From an uncultured Collinsella sp. (GTDB taxonomy: Bacteria; Actinomycetota; Coriobacteriia; Coriobacteriales; Coriobacteriaceae), in the NCBI GenBank assembly GCA_900538305.1, contig UPXY01000008.1:1-64000 (forward strand): DNA of 64,000 bases. Reading direction: 5' to 3'. The position numbers and the translations under genes are program-made. How positions within the stretch are numbered: position 1 is the stretch's first letter; every line of letters begins with the position of its first letter. Positions 11,455 to 19,796 of this stretch are shown piece after piece. Under the pieces are notes generated by a model. The model searched no databases and was not told the origin of the DNA. It saw only the letters and a program-made list of their open reading frames with translations.

Positions 11455-12276
11455 ATGATCGTCTTCTCCGACCTGGACGGCACGTTCCTCACCAACGATA
11501 AGCGCGTGAGCTCCCGGAACCTCGAGGCGCTCGACGCGCTTGATGCAGCGGGCGTCCCGTTCGTCCCCTGCAGCGGACGCGCGCTCAGCGGCATTCTCCC
11601 CGAGATACTCGAACATCCCGCCGCGCGCTATGCCGTAACCTCGAACGGTGCCGCGGTTACAGATTTGCGCAGCAAAGAGGTTATCTACCGCGTAGATCTG
11701 GGCGCCGAGCGCGCGCTCAGGTACTACGTGGTCGCGCGCGATTACGACGTCACGTTCGACATCTTCGCCGACGGTCGCATCTACACGCATCGCTGCTGGT
11801 TCGACCGGCTCGACGAATATATCCAAGATCCCGCCGTCCTCGCCTCAGTTCGTCGCTCGCGCACCCCCTACGACGAAAAGACCCCTGCGTTCCTCTCCAC
11901 GCTCGAGCACATCGAGCGCATCGCGATGTATTGGTATGACCCCGCCGATCGCGATGCCATCAAAGCCCGCATCGCGCACGACGTCGACGTGAGCATCGTG
12001 CGCTCCGTCCCCAACGACATCGAGATCTCGGACGCACGGGCAACGAAGGGCATCGCGATGGCATGGCTCTGCGAGAAGCTCAGCATCGCGCTCGAAGATG
12101 TCGTGGCATTCGGCGACAACATCAACGACATCTCGATGCTCGAGGCGGCGGGCACAGGTGTTGCCATGGAAAACGCCGAACCCGAAACAAAAGCGGCAGC
12201 GGACGCCGTCACGGGAACGAACGATGCTTCCGGCGTGGGAGAATACCTCTTGCAGCTGTTCGCGGCCCAGCAGTAG
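11455..12276 (+). CDS. HAD-superfamily phosphatase, Cof subfamily
   Basis: 273 residues. Motif I is FSDLDGTFL with the two catalytic aspartates; motif II is seen near PCSGRALSG; the lysine of motif III (ARATKGIAMAWL) and motif IV (VAFGDNINDISMLEAAG) follow. The large alpha/beta cap between motifs II and III marks the Cof-type IIB group, which dephosphorylates sugar phosphates and other small metabolites. The substrate cannot be told from sequence. Confidence 0.9.
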   Translation: MIVFSDLDGTFLTNDKRVSSRNLEALDALDAAGVPFVPCSGRALSGILPEILEHPAARYAVTSNGAAVTDLRSKEVIYRVDLGAERALRYYVVARDYDVTFDIFADGRIYTHRCWFDRLDEYIQDPAVLASVRRSRTPYDEKTPAFLSTLEHIERIAMYWYDPADRDAIKARIAHDVDVSIVRSVPNDIEISDARATKGIAMAWLCEKLSIALEDVVAFGDNINDISMLEAAGTGVAMENAEPETKAAADAVTGTNDASGVGEYLLQLFAAQQ

Positions 12277-12396
12277 CCACGGCATAACAACTCACCTAAT
12301 ATTTCGACCGCTCGTCGTAAAGCCCCTCGAGCTGCATAGGCTCGGCAGTATGCTGAATAGTTGTGTGTAGGAACAACCATACAGAGAGGGGCCTGT

Positions 12397-14217
12397 ATGC
12401 TGTTTGAGAACGACAGCTCGTATGGCGCACTGGGAGAGATGTGCTCCAATACGAACCGCCGCCTGAGCGCGAACGCCCGCGGCACCTGCCCGGTCGATAT
12501 GACGCGCGCACTCGTGGGTGTGGCACATGCGCAGAGTTGCGGAAAGTGCACGCCGTGCCGCGTGGGTCTCGGTGCCATGACCGACATGCTCGAGCAGATC
12601 ATCGGCGGCACTGCGAAACCGGGCACCATCGAGCAGCTCGAAGACCTCGCCGAGCAGATCCGTGTGAGCTCGGACTGTGCCGTGGGCTACCAGGCTGCCG
12701 AGCAGGTGCTCATGAGCATCAAGGCATTCCGCGACGACTTCGAATACCACGCCGAGACCGGCCGCTGCCTGCGCAGCTCGAGCCAGGGCGTGCCCTGCGT
12801 GGTGAGCTGCCCGGCACACGTGGACATCCCGGGCTACATCGCCCTCACGGCCGCCGGCCGCTATGAAGAGGCCGTCGAGCTCATCCGCAAGGACAACCCC
12901 TTCCCGAGCGCCTGTGCCTACGTGTGCGAGCATCCCTGCGAAGAGACCTGCCGCCGCACCATGGTCGACGACGCCGTGAACATCCGCGGCATCAAACGCT
13001 ACGCTGTCGACCACGCGAGCGCGCCGCGCGCGACCGACCGAGGTCCCGCCACCGGCAAGCGCATCGCCATCGTGGGCGCCGGTCCCTCCGGCCTCACCTG
13101 CGGCTATTTCCTCGCCCGCATGGGACATGAGGTCGTCGCGTTCGAGCAGCGCGAGAAGGCCGGCGGCATGCTGCGCTACGGCATCCCCAACTACCGCCTG
13201 CCGAAGACCATCCTCGATGACGAGATCGCGTCCATCGAGGCGGCCGGCGTCGAGATCCGCTGCGGCGTCTCCGTAGGCACCGATGTGACGCTCGAAGAAC
13301 TTCGGCGCGATTTCGATGTCGTCTACATCGCCATGGGCGCACACGGCGACAAGAAGCTTCGCCTGCCCGGAGAGGATGCTGAGGGCGTGGTGCCCGCGGT
13401 GAAGATGCTCCGCGAGATCGGCCTCGGGCACACGCCGGATTACACCGGCCTCGAAGTGTGCGTCGTGGGTGGCGGCAACGTCGCCATGGACGCGGCGCGC
13501 TCCGCGGTGCGCTGCGGCGCGAAGCGCGTCACCGTGGTCTACCGTCGCCGCACGGCCGATATGACCGCCCTTGCCGAAGAGATCGAAGGCACGATCGCCG
13601 ATGGCTGCGAGATCGCCGACCTCATGGCGCCACTCGAGATCTTGGCAGACGAACAGGGGCACGTGCGCGCGCTCAAGGCGCAGCCGCAGATCATCGGTCC
13701 TGTGAAGCGCGGCCGGCCCGCGCCCGTCGAGGCCGAGCGCCCGGCGCATGAGTTCCCCTGCCAGGTGGTCATCATCGCCATCGGCCAGGACATCCAGTCT
13801 GAGTACTTCGCTGAACAGGGGCTTCCCACGAGCTGGAAGCAGTTCGATGTGGACGAAGCGCTCGCCGTGCCGGAGCATCCCGGCATCTTCAGCGGCGGCG
13901 ACTGCATGCGCGGCCCCGCGACGGTGATCCTCGCCATCGCCGATGGCAAGAAGGCGGCGCGCTCGATCGACACGTACCTCGGCTTCCATCATGCCGTCTC
14001 CGTCGATATCGACCTGCCGCACCCGCGCTTGGATGACCGCGTGCCATGCGGCCGCTCCGTGCTAGGCGAGCGCCCCGTGGAAGAGCGCGTGCACGACTTC
14101 GACCTTGTTGAATACGGCCTCTCCGAGCAGGAGATCCGCCAGGAAACGCTCAGGTGCCTCAACTGCGACCACTTCGGCTGCGGCATCCTGCATGAGGAGG
14201 GACGGATGTCATGGTAA
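12397..14217 (+). CDS. GltD-like NADPH oxidoreductase with NuoF-type iron-sulfur domain, hydrogenase partner
   Basis: About 606 residues. An N-terminal NuoF-type iron-sulfur segment (SCGKCTPCRVGL, about residues 48-59) is followed by a glutamate-synthase small-subunit-like part: an iron-sulfur region with CVVSCPAHVDIPGYI and CEHPCEETCRR, FAD-binding GAGPSGLTCGYF, NADPH-binding VVGGGNVAMDAARSAV, and GDCMRGPATVILAIADGKKAA. A last cysteine cluster (CLNCDHFGCG) sits near the C-terminus. It overlaps the hydrogenase gene by 7 bases, so it should pass electrons between NAD(P)H, FAD and the hydrogenase clusters. The start at 12397 follows GAGAGGGG. Confidence 0.88.
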   Translation: MLFENDSSYGALGEMCSNTNRRLSANARGTCPVDMTRALVGVAHAQSCGKCTPCRVGLGAMTDMLEQIIGGTAKPGTIEQLEDLAEQIRVSSDCAVGYQAAEQVLMSIKAFRDDFEYHAETGRCLRSSSQGVPCVVSCPAHVDIPGYIALTAAGRYEEAVELIRKDNPFPSACAYVCEHPCEETCRRTMVDDAVNIRGIKRYAVDHASAPRATDRGPATGKRIAIVGAGPSGLTCGYFLARMGHEVVAFEQREKAGGMLRYGIPNYRLPKTILDDEIASIEAAGVEIRCGVSVGTDVTLEELRRDFDVVYIAMGAHGDKKLRLPGEDAEGVVPAVKMLREIGLGHTPDYTGLEVCVVGGGNVAMDAARSAVRCGAKRVTVVYRRRTADMTALAEEIEGTIADGCEIADLMAPLEILADEQGHVRALKAQPQIIGPVKRGRPAPVEAERPAHEFPCQVVIIAIGQDIQSEYFAEQGLPTSWKQFDVDEALAVPEHPGIFSGGDCMRGPATVILAIADGKKAARSIDTYLGFHHAVSVDIDLPHPRLDDRVPCGRSVLGERPVEERVHDFDLVEYGLSEQEIRQETLRCLNCDHFGCGILHEEGRMSW

Positions 14218-15953
14218 CCATCACGATTGACGGCACTGCCTACGAAGCCCCCGAGGAAGCCACGATTCTCGAGGTCGCTCGCGAGCATCGTGTGGATATT
14301 CCCACGCTCTGCTACCTGCGCGAGATCAACGAGATCGGCGCCTGTCGCGTGTGCCTCGTCGAGGTCGAGGGCATCGACCACCTCGTCGCCGCCTGCAACA
14401 ACAAGGTCGCCGACGGCATGGTCGTGCACACGGACACGCCGCGCGTACGCCGCGCCCGAGCCGCGAACCTGCAGCTCATCCTCTCGCGCCACGACCGCCG
14501 CTGCCCCACGTGCTTCCGCAACGGCACCTGTCAGCTCCAGGCACTCGCCGACCGCATGAACGTGCACGAGGTTCCCTACACCACGTTCTTCGAGACGAAG
14601 CCCATCGACGCGCGCTTCCCGCTCGTGCGCGAGCCCGAGAAGTGCATCAACTGCTTGCGCTGCGTCTCTACCTGCCAGAAGGTGCAGGCGCTCGGCGTGT
14701 GGGATCTGGTGGATTCCGGCAGTCGCGCCCATGTGGACGCCATCGCGGAGGATGAATGCGCCTACTGCGGCCAGTGCATCGCGAACTGTCCCACGGGGGC
14801 GCTGCACGAGCGCGACGACACCGACCGCGTCTTCGAGGCGATCAACGACCCCAAGAAGGTCGTTATCGCGCAGGTAGCTCCCGCCGTGCGCTCGAGCTGG
14901 GCGGAGATGCTCGACCTGGGCGGCAAGGCACCGACGACCGGTCGCATGGTCGCGGCGATCCGCCGTCTGGGCTTCGACTACGTCTTCGACACAGATTTCG
15001 CGGCAGACGTGACCATCATGGAGGAGGCAAGCGAGCTCCTCGAGCACATCGCGGAGGGCGTGCCCGGTCCTATGTTCACCTCGTGCTGCCCCGGCTGGGT
15101 GCGCTTCGTGAAGACGCGCTATCCTGCACTTGCCGGCAAGCTCTCCACCACGAAGTCGCCGCAGCAGATCTTCGGTGCCCTTGCCAAGACCTACTATGCG
15201 CAGATCCTGGGCATCGACCCTGCGAAAATCTACGTCGTGTCCTATATGCCGTGCATCGCCAAGAAAATGGAGGCTGCCTACCCCGGCATGGACTCCACCG
15301 GAAGCGGCCCCGATGTTGACGCCGTGCTCACCGTGCGCGAACTCACGCGCCAGCTGCGCTCGCGTTTCGTGAACGTCGACCTACTCGAGGAAGAAGAGTT
15401 CGACCGCCCCTTGGGTATCGCGACGGGCGCAGGCCACATCTTCGGCGTGACGGGCGGCGTCATGGAGGCGGCGCTTCGCACCGCGTACAACTTCGTGACC
15501 GGCGAGAACCCCGATGCAGACGCGTTCCACGAGGTGCGCTTCGAAGGCCCCGAGCGCGGATGGCGCGAGAAAACCTTCGACCTGCCCGATCGTCAGCTCA
15601 AGATCGCCGTGGCAAGCGGCCTCACCAATGCCGACGCACTCTGCCGTGCACTCGAGCGCGGCGAGGTGAGCTACGACTTCGTCGAGATCATGACTTGCCC
15701 CGGTGGCTGCGTGGGCGGCGGCGGACAGCCCATCATCGAGGGCATCAACCTCTCGGCAGATCGCGGCTGCACCCTGCGCATCATCGACGAGCAGAGCGAT
15801 CTGCGCTTCAGCCACGAGAATCCCGCCGTGCAGGCGTGCTATGACGACTTCCTGGGTCAGCCGCTCTCCGAGCGTGCCGAGGAGCTCCTGCATTCGAACC
15901 ATGCGGACTGGTCGATGCCCATCCGTATGACGGCTGACGGCACGCAAGCGTAA
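14211..15953 (+). CDS. hydA: [FeFe] hydrogenase large subunit
   Basis: 580 residues with full modular iron-sulfur architecture. In order: a 2Fe-2S domain (CYLREINEIGACRVCLVEVEG), a Cys/His cluster (CPTCFRNGTC), two 4Fe-4S sites (CINCLRCVSTC, CAYCGQCIANCP), then the H-cluster motifs TSCCPGW, MPCIAKKMEA and EIMTCPGGCVGGGGQP. All active-site cysteines are present, so it should interconvert protons and H2. Maturases HydEFG are not in this window. The gene is translationally coupled to the NADPH oxidoreductase subunit. Confidence 0.96.
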   Translation: MVTITIDGTAYEAPEEATILEVAREHRVDIPTLCYLREINEIGACRVCLVEVEGIDHLVAACNNKVADGMVVHTDTPRVRRARAANLQLILSRHDRRCPTCFRNGTCQLQALADRMNVHEVPYTTFFETKPIDARFPLVREPEKCINCLRCVSTCQKVQALGVWDLVDSGSRAHVDAIAEDECAYCGQCIANCPTGALHERDDTDRVFEAINDPKKVVIAQVAPAVRSSWAEMLDLGGKAPTTGRMVAAIRRLGFDYVFDTDFAADVTIMEEASELLEHIAEGVPGPMFTSCCPGWVRFVKTRYPALAGKLSTTKSPQQIFGALAKTYYAQILGIDPAKIYVVSYMPCIAKKMEAAYPGMDSTGSGPDVDAVLTVRELTRQLRSRFVNVDLLEEEEFDRPLGIATGAGHIFGVTGGVMEAALRTAYNFVTGENPDADAFHEVRFEGPERGWREKTFDLPDRQLKIAVASGLTNADALCRALERGEVSYDFVEIMTCPGGCVGGGGQPIIEGINLSADRGCTLRIIDEQSDLRFSHENPAVQACYDDFLGQPLSERAEELLHSNHADWSMPIRMTADGTQA

Positions 15954-15978
15954 GTAATTTCGAGACGGAACGTACGCC

Positions 15979-16013
15979 GAAGCCCGGGAGAGCCTGCCGC
16001 TCTTCCGGGCTTC
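15979..16013 (+). terminator. Hairpin after the hydrogenase operon
   Basis: GAAGCCCGG/CCGGGCTTC plus an inner GAGAG/CTCTT give about 14 base pairs with a 7-base loop, 26 bases after the hydA stop. No U-tract follows directly, so termination is likely but not shown. Confidence 0.55.
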
Positions 16014-16120
16014 CAGGTAAAATAACCCCAGCGACTTTTTTACATCGCGCGGGAATCCATCGATTACCGCGCATCCATCCTCCGCGCGATGTAAAAAAGT
16101 CGCTGGGGTTATTTTACCTG
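16014..16120. repeat. 39-bp perfect inverted repeat with 29-base spacer
   Basis: Left arm 16014-16052 and right arm 16082-16120 are exact reverse complements over 39 bases. Each arm contains AATAACCCCAGCGACTTTTT, related to the ACCCCAGGGGT family elsewhere. It lies between hydA and the next ABC operon, where either orientation offers a hairpin followed by a T-run. Confidence 0.85.
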
Positions 16121-16215
16121 CCATGCGCCCATGGATCTCGAATGAACACCGATGTGGGGCGTCCAAACAGCTACACTGTTAGCGGAACATTACTTTTATC
16201 GAAAGGAAGCGCACC

Positions 16216-17334
16216 ATGCGTACTCCCCTTACCGAAACACTCATCAGCCGCCGCTCGCTCATCGCCGCAAGCGCCGCAGCACTCTCGAGTCTTGGACTCG
16301 CTGCCTGCGGAAATGCGGGCACGAACACAGGCAGCGAACCGGCGGCGAACGACGTCGTGACCACCATGCGCGTGGGTGCGCTCCAAGGCCCCACCGGCAT
16401 GGGCCTCGTCGGTCTCATGGATGCCGACGGCACGCTTGAAGACCTCGCAGCAGCGAACGGCATCGAGCTTGCGGAAGACTCGCCCGTGGGCAAGAATCCC
16501 GCCGGGATTGGGGCGCTTGCCAACAGCTACGAATTCACGCTCGCAGGCTCCGCCGACGAGCTGGCTCCGCAGCTCATCCAAGGCGACCTCGACGTCCTCT
16601 GCGTGCCCGCGAACCTTGCGGCGACGCTCTATCAGAAGACCGAAGGCGAAGTCCAGGTGCTCTGCGTGAACACGCTCGGCGTGCTCGACATCGTGGAGGC
16701 AGGCGACACCATCCAGAGCATCTCCGATCTCGCCGGCCGTACCATCTACTCCGCCGGACGCGGCTCGACCCCGCAATACGCCCTCGAGTACCTGCTACGC
16801 GAGAACGGCGTCGACCCCGCAACGGACGTCACGATCCAATGGGCGAGCGAACACGCCGAATGCCTCGCCGCGCTCCAGGCGGATCCGAGCATCGTGTGCA
16901 TGCTGCCGCAACCCTTCGCCACGAGCGCGCTCGCACAGGTCGAAGGAGCGCGCATCGCGCTCGACCTCACCGAGGTATGGAACGAGACCGCTCAGGCAAC
17001 GGGCAACGACTCACAGCTCATCACCGGCGTAGCCGTCGCACGCCGCGAGTTCGTCGAAAACTACCCCGCCACGGTAGCGGAGTTCCTGGACGCCTACGCC
17101 ACCTCCGTGGACTTCGTGAATAGCGAACCCGCCACCGCGGCGCAGCTCATTGAAGCCGCTGGCATCATCAAGGCCCAGATCGCCGAAAAGGCCATCCCCT
17201 ACTGCAATATCGTGTGCCTCACGGGCAGCGAGATGCGCGAAGGTCTTGAGGGGTATCTGGAGACCCTGTTCGAAGCCGATACACAGTCTGTCGGAGGCTC
17301 CATGCCCGAGGATGACTTCTACTACGAGGCATAA
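16216..17334 (+). CDS. ABC transporter substrate-binding lipoprotein (NMT1/SsuA-like)
   Basis: 372 residues. The N-terminus carries paired arginines (SRRSLIAASAAALSSLGLAAC) ending in a lipobox LAAC, so it is a lipoprotein, possibly exported by Tat. The body (MRVGALQGPTGMGLVGLM, LVCVPANLAATLY-like segment, SISDLAGRTIYSAGRGS) resembles binding proteins of the NMT1/SsuA/TauA fold that take up sulfonates, pyrimidines or other small organics. The substrate is not determined. A fused permease-ATPase gene follows after 9 bases. Confidence 0.85.
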   Translation: MRTPLTETLISRRSLIAASAAALSSLGLAACGNAGTNTGSEPAANDVVTTMRVGALQGPTGMGLVGLMDADGTLEDLAAANGIELAEDSPVGKNPAGIGALANSYEFTLAGSADELAPQLIQGDLDVLCVPANLAATLYQKTEGEVQVLCVNTLGVLDIVEAGDTIQSISDLAGRTIYSAGRGSTPQYALEYLLRENGVDPATDVTIQWASEHAECLAALQADPSIVCMLPQPFATSALAQVEGARIALDLTEVWNETAQATGNDSQLITGVAVARREFVENYPATVAEFLDAYATSVDFVNSEPATAAQLIEAAGIIKAQIAEKAIPYCNIVCLTGSEMREGLEGYLETLFEADTQSVGGSMPEDDFYYEA

Positions 17335-17343
17335 GGGAGCGTC

Positions 17344-18768
17344 GTGCATCACGCTTCCTCGCATATCGCTCCCTGGTCAATCGCGGTCTGGCTTGCGCTC
17401 TGGCACGTCGCTGCCATGGCGCTTGCCAGCCCCATCTTGCTTCCCAGCCCCATCGCGACCGCGCTTCGCCTGGTCGAGCTTCTCCCCGACCCCGCGTTCT
17501 GGGCGCGCATAGCGTTCTCACTCGCACGCATCGTCGGCGGGTTTGCCCTGGGCGCAGTCTTCGGAGCGCTCGGGGCGTTGGCCTCTGTACGCTGGCGTGC
17601 TATCGAAGAGCTGCTCGCCCCGGTGATGGCGCTCGCGAAGAGCGTTCCCGTCGCCTCGATCACCGTGCTCGCGCTCATCTGGCTGCGCGCATCGAACCTC
17701 GCGGTACTCGTCGTGCTCCTGGTGGTGCTCCCCCTTGTTTACGAGAACACCGTGCAGGGCCTGCGCGCGACGAGCCGTTCGCTCGATGAGGTTGCAAGCC
17801 TCTTCCACCTGCAGAGCTTCCGCCGCCTGCGGTTCTTCGTTATGCCGCAGCTTTTCCCGTACCTGCGCGCCGCACTCGTCACCGCGCTCGGCATGGGCTG
17901 GAAGGCAGGCGTCGCGGCCGAGGTCATCGGCATCCCTGCCGGGTCGCTTGGCGAAGCGCTCTACGATGCGAAGATCTATTTCGATACCGCCGGGCTCTTC
18001 GCGGTGACGCTTGCCACGGTGGGCGCGAGCACCGTCACCACATGGCTCATGCAGATCGCCCTCGCCGCCCTCGAGCCCATCGTCTGCGGTGCCGCCGGTC
18101 ATGCGAAACTATTCGAATCCTGCGAGTCTCAAGCCAGCGCTTCCGCCACGGGCACCTCCCCCGAGAACGATTCCGCTGAACTCCATCTTGAAGACATCTC
18201 GAAGTCGTTTGAGGGCAAACGGGTGCTCGCCGGAGTCTCGTTCAGCATCAACACCGGCGCACCCGTGTGCCTCATGGCACCTTCCGGATCGGGCAAGACG
18301 ACGCTGCTGCGCATCGTCGCAGGACTCGAGACGACCGATACAGGCCGCACATTCATGGGAGATGAGCCGAAATGGCTCCCCCGCATCTCGATGGCGTTTC
18401 AAGACGACCGCCTTGCCGACCAGGCGAGCGCGCTTGCGAACACGCGGTTGCCGCTCGCGCCCGAAAGCACGGCTTGGAACGAAGCGCCTGCTCTCCTTGA
18501 GCAGCTCGGTTTGGGCGAACGCTTGCACTCCCCCGCAGGCACATGCTCTGGCGGGGAGCGCCGCCGCATCGCACTCGCCCGAGCGCTGCTCGCCCCCCAC
18601 GACATCCTGCTCCTCGACGAACCGTTCACCGGCCTCGACGGTACTGCGCGCGATACGTGCGCCAGAATCATTCGGGAGCGCGAGCGTCAATGCATCGTCC
18701 TTGTCGCCACGCACGACCGCGAGGATGCCGAGCGTCTGGGAGCGCGCGTCTATCGCATCACGCAGTAG
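17344..18768 (+). CDS. Fused ABC permease and ATPase
   Basis: 474 residues. Residues 1 to about 255 form an SsuC-like permease with six helices and the cytoplasmic loop (SLDEVASLFHLQSFRRLRFFVMPQ) that docks the ATPase. After a Ser/Ala-rich linker, residues ~280-474 are an ATP-binding domain: Walker A APSGSGKTT, signature CSGGERRR, Walker B ILLLDEPFTG, H-loop ATHDRE. In most relatives these are separate genes. With the preceding lipoprotein it makes a complete importer. The GTG start at 17344 has AAGGGAG upstream. Confidence 0.9.
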   Translation: MHHASSHIAPWSIAVWLALWHVAAMALASPILLPSPIATALRLVELLPDPAFWARIAFSLARIVGGFALGAVFGALGALASVRWRAIEELLAPVMALAKSVPVASITVLALIWLRASNLAVLVVLLVVLPLVYENTVQGLRATSRSLDEVASLFHLQSFRRLRFFVMPQLFPYLRAALVTALGMGWKAGVAAEVIGIPAGSLGEALYDAKIYFDTAGLFAVTLATVGASTVTTWLMQIALAALEPIVCGAAGHAKLFESCESQASASATGTSPENDSAELHLEDISKSFEGKRVLAGVSFSINTGAPVCLMAPSGSGKTTLLRIVAGLETTDTGRTFMGDEPKWLPRISMAFQDDRLADQASALANTRLPLAPESTAWNEAPALLEQLGLGERLHSPAGTCSGGERRRIALARALLAPHDILLLDEPFTGLDGTARDTCARIIRERERQCIVLVATHDREDAERLGARVYRITQ

Positions 18769-18832
18769 GATGCACCGCGGCAGGGAGCTCTCTGCGAAGG
18801 GAAGCCCCACGTTGGAAAGAAACCCTTAAACG

Positions 18833-19633
18833 TCACGCGCTCTCGAGCAGCTTGCGCAGCTCCGCCTGGACAGCATGATCCTTGTTGCAGCCCACCACGC
18901 GGTCTGCCACGGCACGCAACGCCGGGCGCGCGTTCGCCATGGCGCAGCCTGTACCCGCGAAACGGATGATCTCGTAATCATTCATCGAATCGCCGAAAGC
19001 CATGACCTCTTCGCGCCGGATGCCATAGCGATCCATGACCTGCTGGATGCCCGTCGCCTTCGACACGCCGCGCTGAATGGGGTCGACCCATGCGCTGCCG
19101 GAGGGTGCGAACACGAAGTCGTCGCCCAGCTCGCGCGAGAGCGCGTACGCGTAGTCCATCACGTGGCCGTCGTCGCAGTAAATCGACGCCTTGATGATGT
19201 TCACGTCCGGCGTGGGCAGATACCAGATACGCTCGATATTCGGCAAATCCTTATCGCATTCGCGGACGAACGCGCGCTCGTCGTCGAGGAGAAACGACTT
19301 CGTGCGGTCGAAGAGCGCCAGGTGCAGGTGCTCGAATTTGCCGACGGTCTTCGCCAAGCGCTTGATGCTCTGGTGCGAGTAGACCTCGCGGTCGATGAGC
19401 TCGCCCGCCGCATAGACCTGCGCGCCGTTGGCGGCGACGAAGTCCATCTTGTCCTTCACCGGCTCGAAGAACATGCACAGGCGGTCGTAGCGACGCCCCG
19501 ATGACGCCGCGAAGTGAATGCCTTTCTCGCGGAGCGCCAAGATGAGGTCGAAGGTCTCGGGCGGCACCTCGCCGTTCTCGTCAAGAAGCGTGCCGTCCAT
19601 ATCGGACGCAACGAGCTTGATCTTCTTTTCCAT
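18833..19633 (-). CDS. HAD-superfamily phosphatase, Cof subfamily
   Basis: 266 residues. Motif I is VASDMDGTLLDENGEVP, motif II SSGRRYD, the motif III lysine VSKATGIQQVMDRYGI, motif IV MAFGDSMNDYEII; a IIB cap lies between. It is a Cof-type metabolite phosphatase of unknown substrate, distinct in sequence from the one at 11455. The start at 19633 follows AAAGGAC; the longer open frame runs into the intergenic repeat and is rejected. Confidence 0.88.
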   Translation of the reverse strand: MEKKIKLVASDMDGTLLDENGEVPPETFDLILALREKGIHFAASSGRRYDRLCMFFEPVKDKMDFVAANGAQVYAAGELIDREVYSHQSIKRLAKTVGKFEHLHLALFDRTKSFLLDDERAFVRECDKDLPNIERIWYLPTPDVNIIKASIYCDDGHVMDYAYALSRELGDDFVFAPSGSAWVDPIQRGVSKATGIQQVMDRYGIRREEVMAFGDSMNDYEIIRFAGTGCAMANARPALRAVADRVVGCNKDHAVQAELRKLLESA

Positions 19634-19673
19634 GATGTCCTTTCGCCAAATAGGATGCTGGTTGGTGCCGGGT

Positions 19674-19766
19674 CTGCCATTGGGGACGGGGGTTATTGGC
19701 TGGGCAGCGGGGAAAGCTGGTGCCAGGATGGCTCGCCCAGCCAATAACCCCCGTCCCCAATGGCAG
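19674..19766. repeat. 31-bp perfect inverted repeat of the GGGGACGGGGGTTATTGG family
   Basis: Arms 19674-19704 and 19736-19766 are exact reverse complements. Similarity continues outward (GCTGGTTGG on each side, with a small indel). It fills the gap between two minus-strand genes and is the inverted form of the direct repeats at 9684 and 25728. Confidence 0.85.
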
Positions 19767-19796
19767 CCCCCAACCAGCACCTCAACCCGTGTCGAA

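Noticed and set aside
12292..14022. 576-residue minus-strand open frame
   Set aside because: Antisense to the hydrogenase-partner oxidoreductase; no homology visible.
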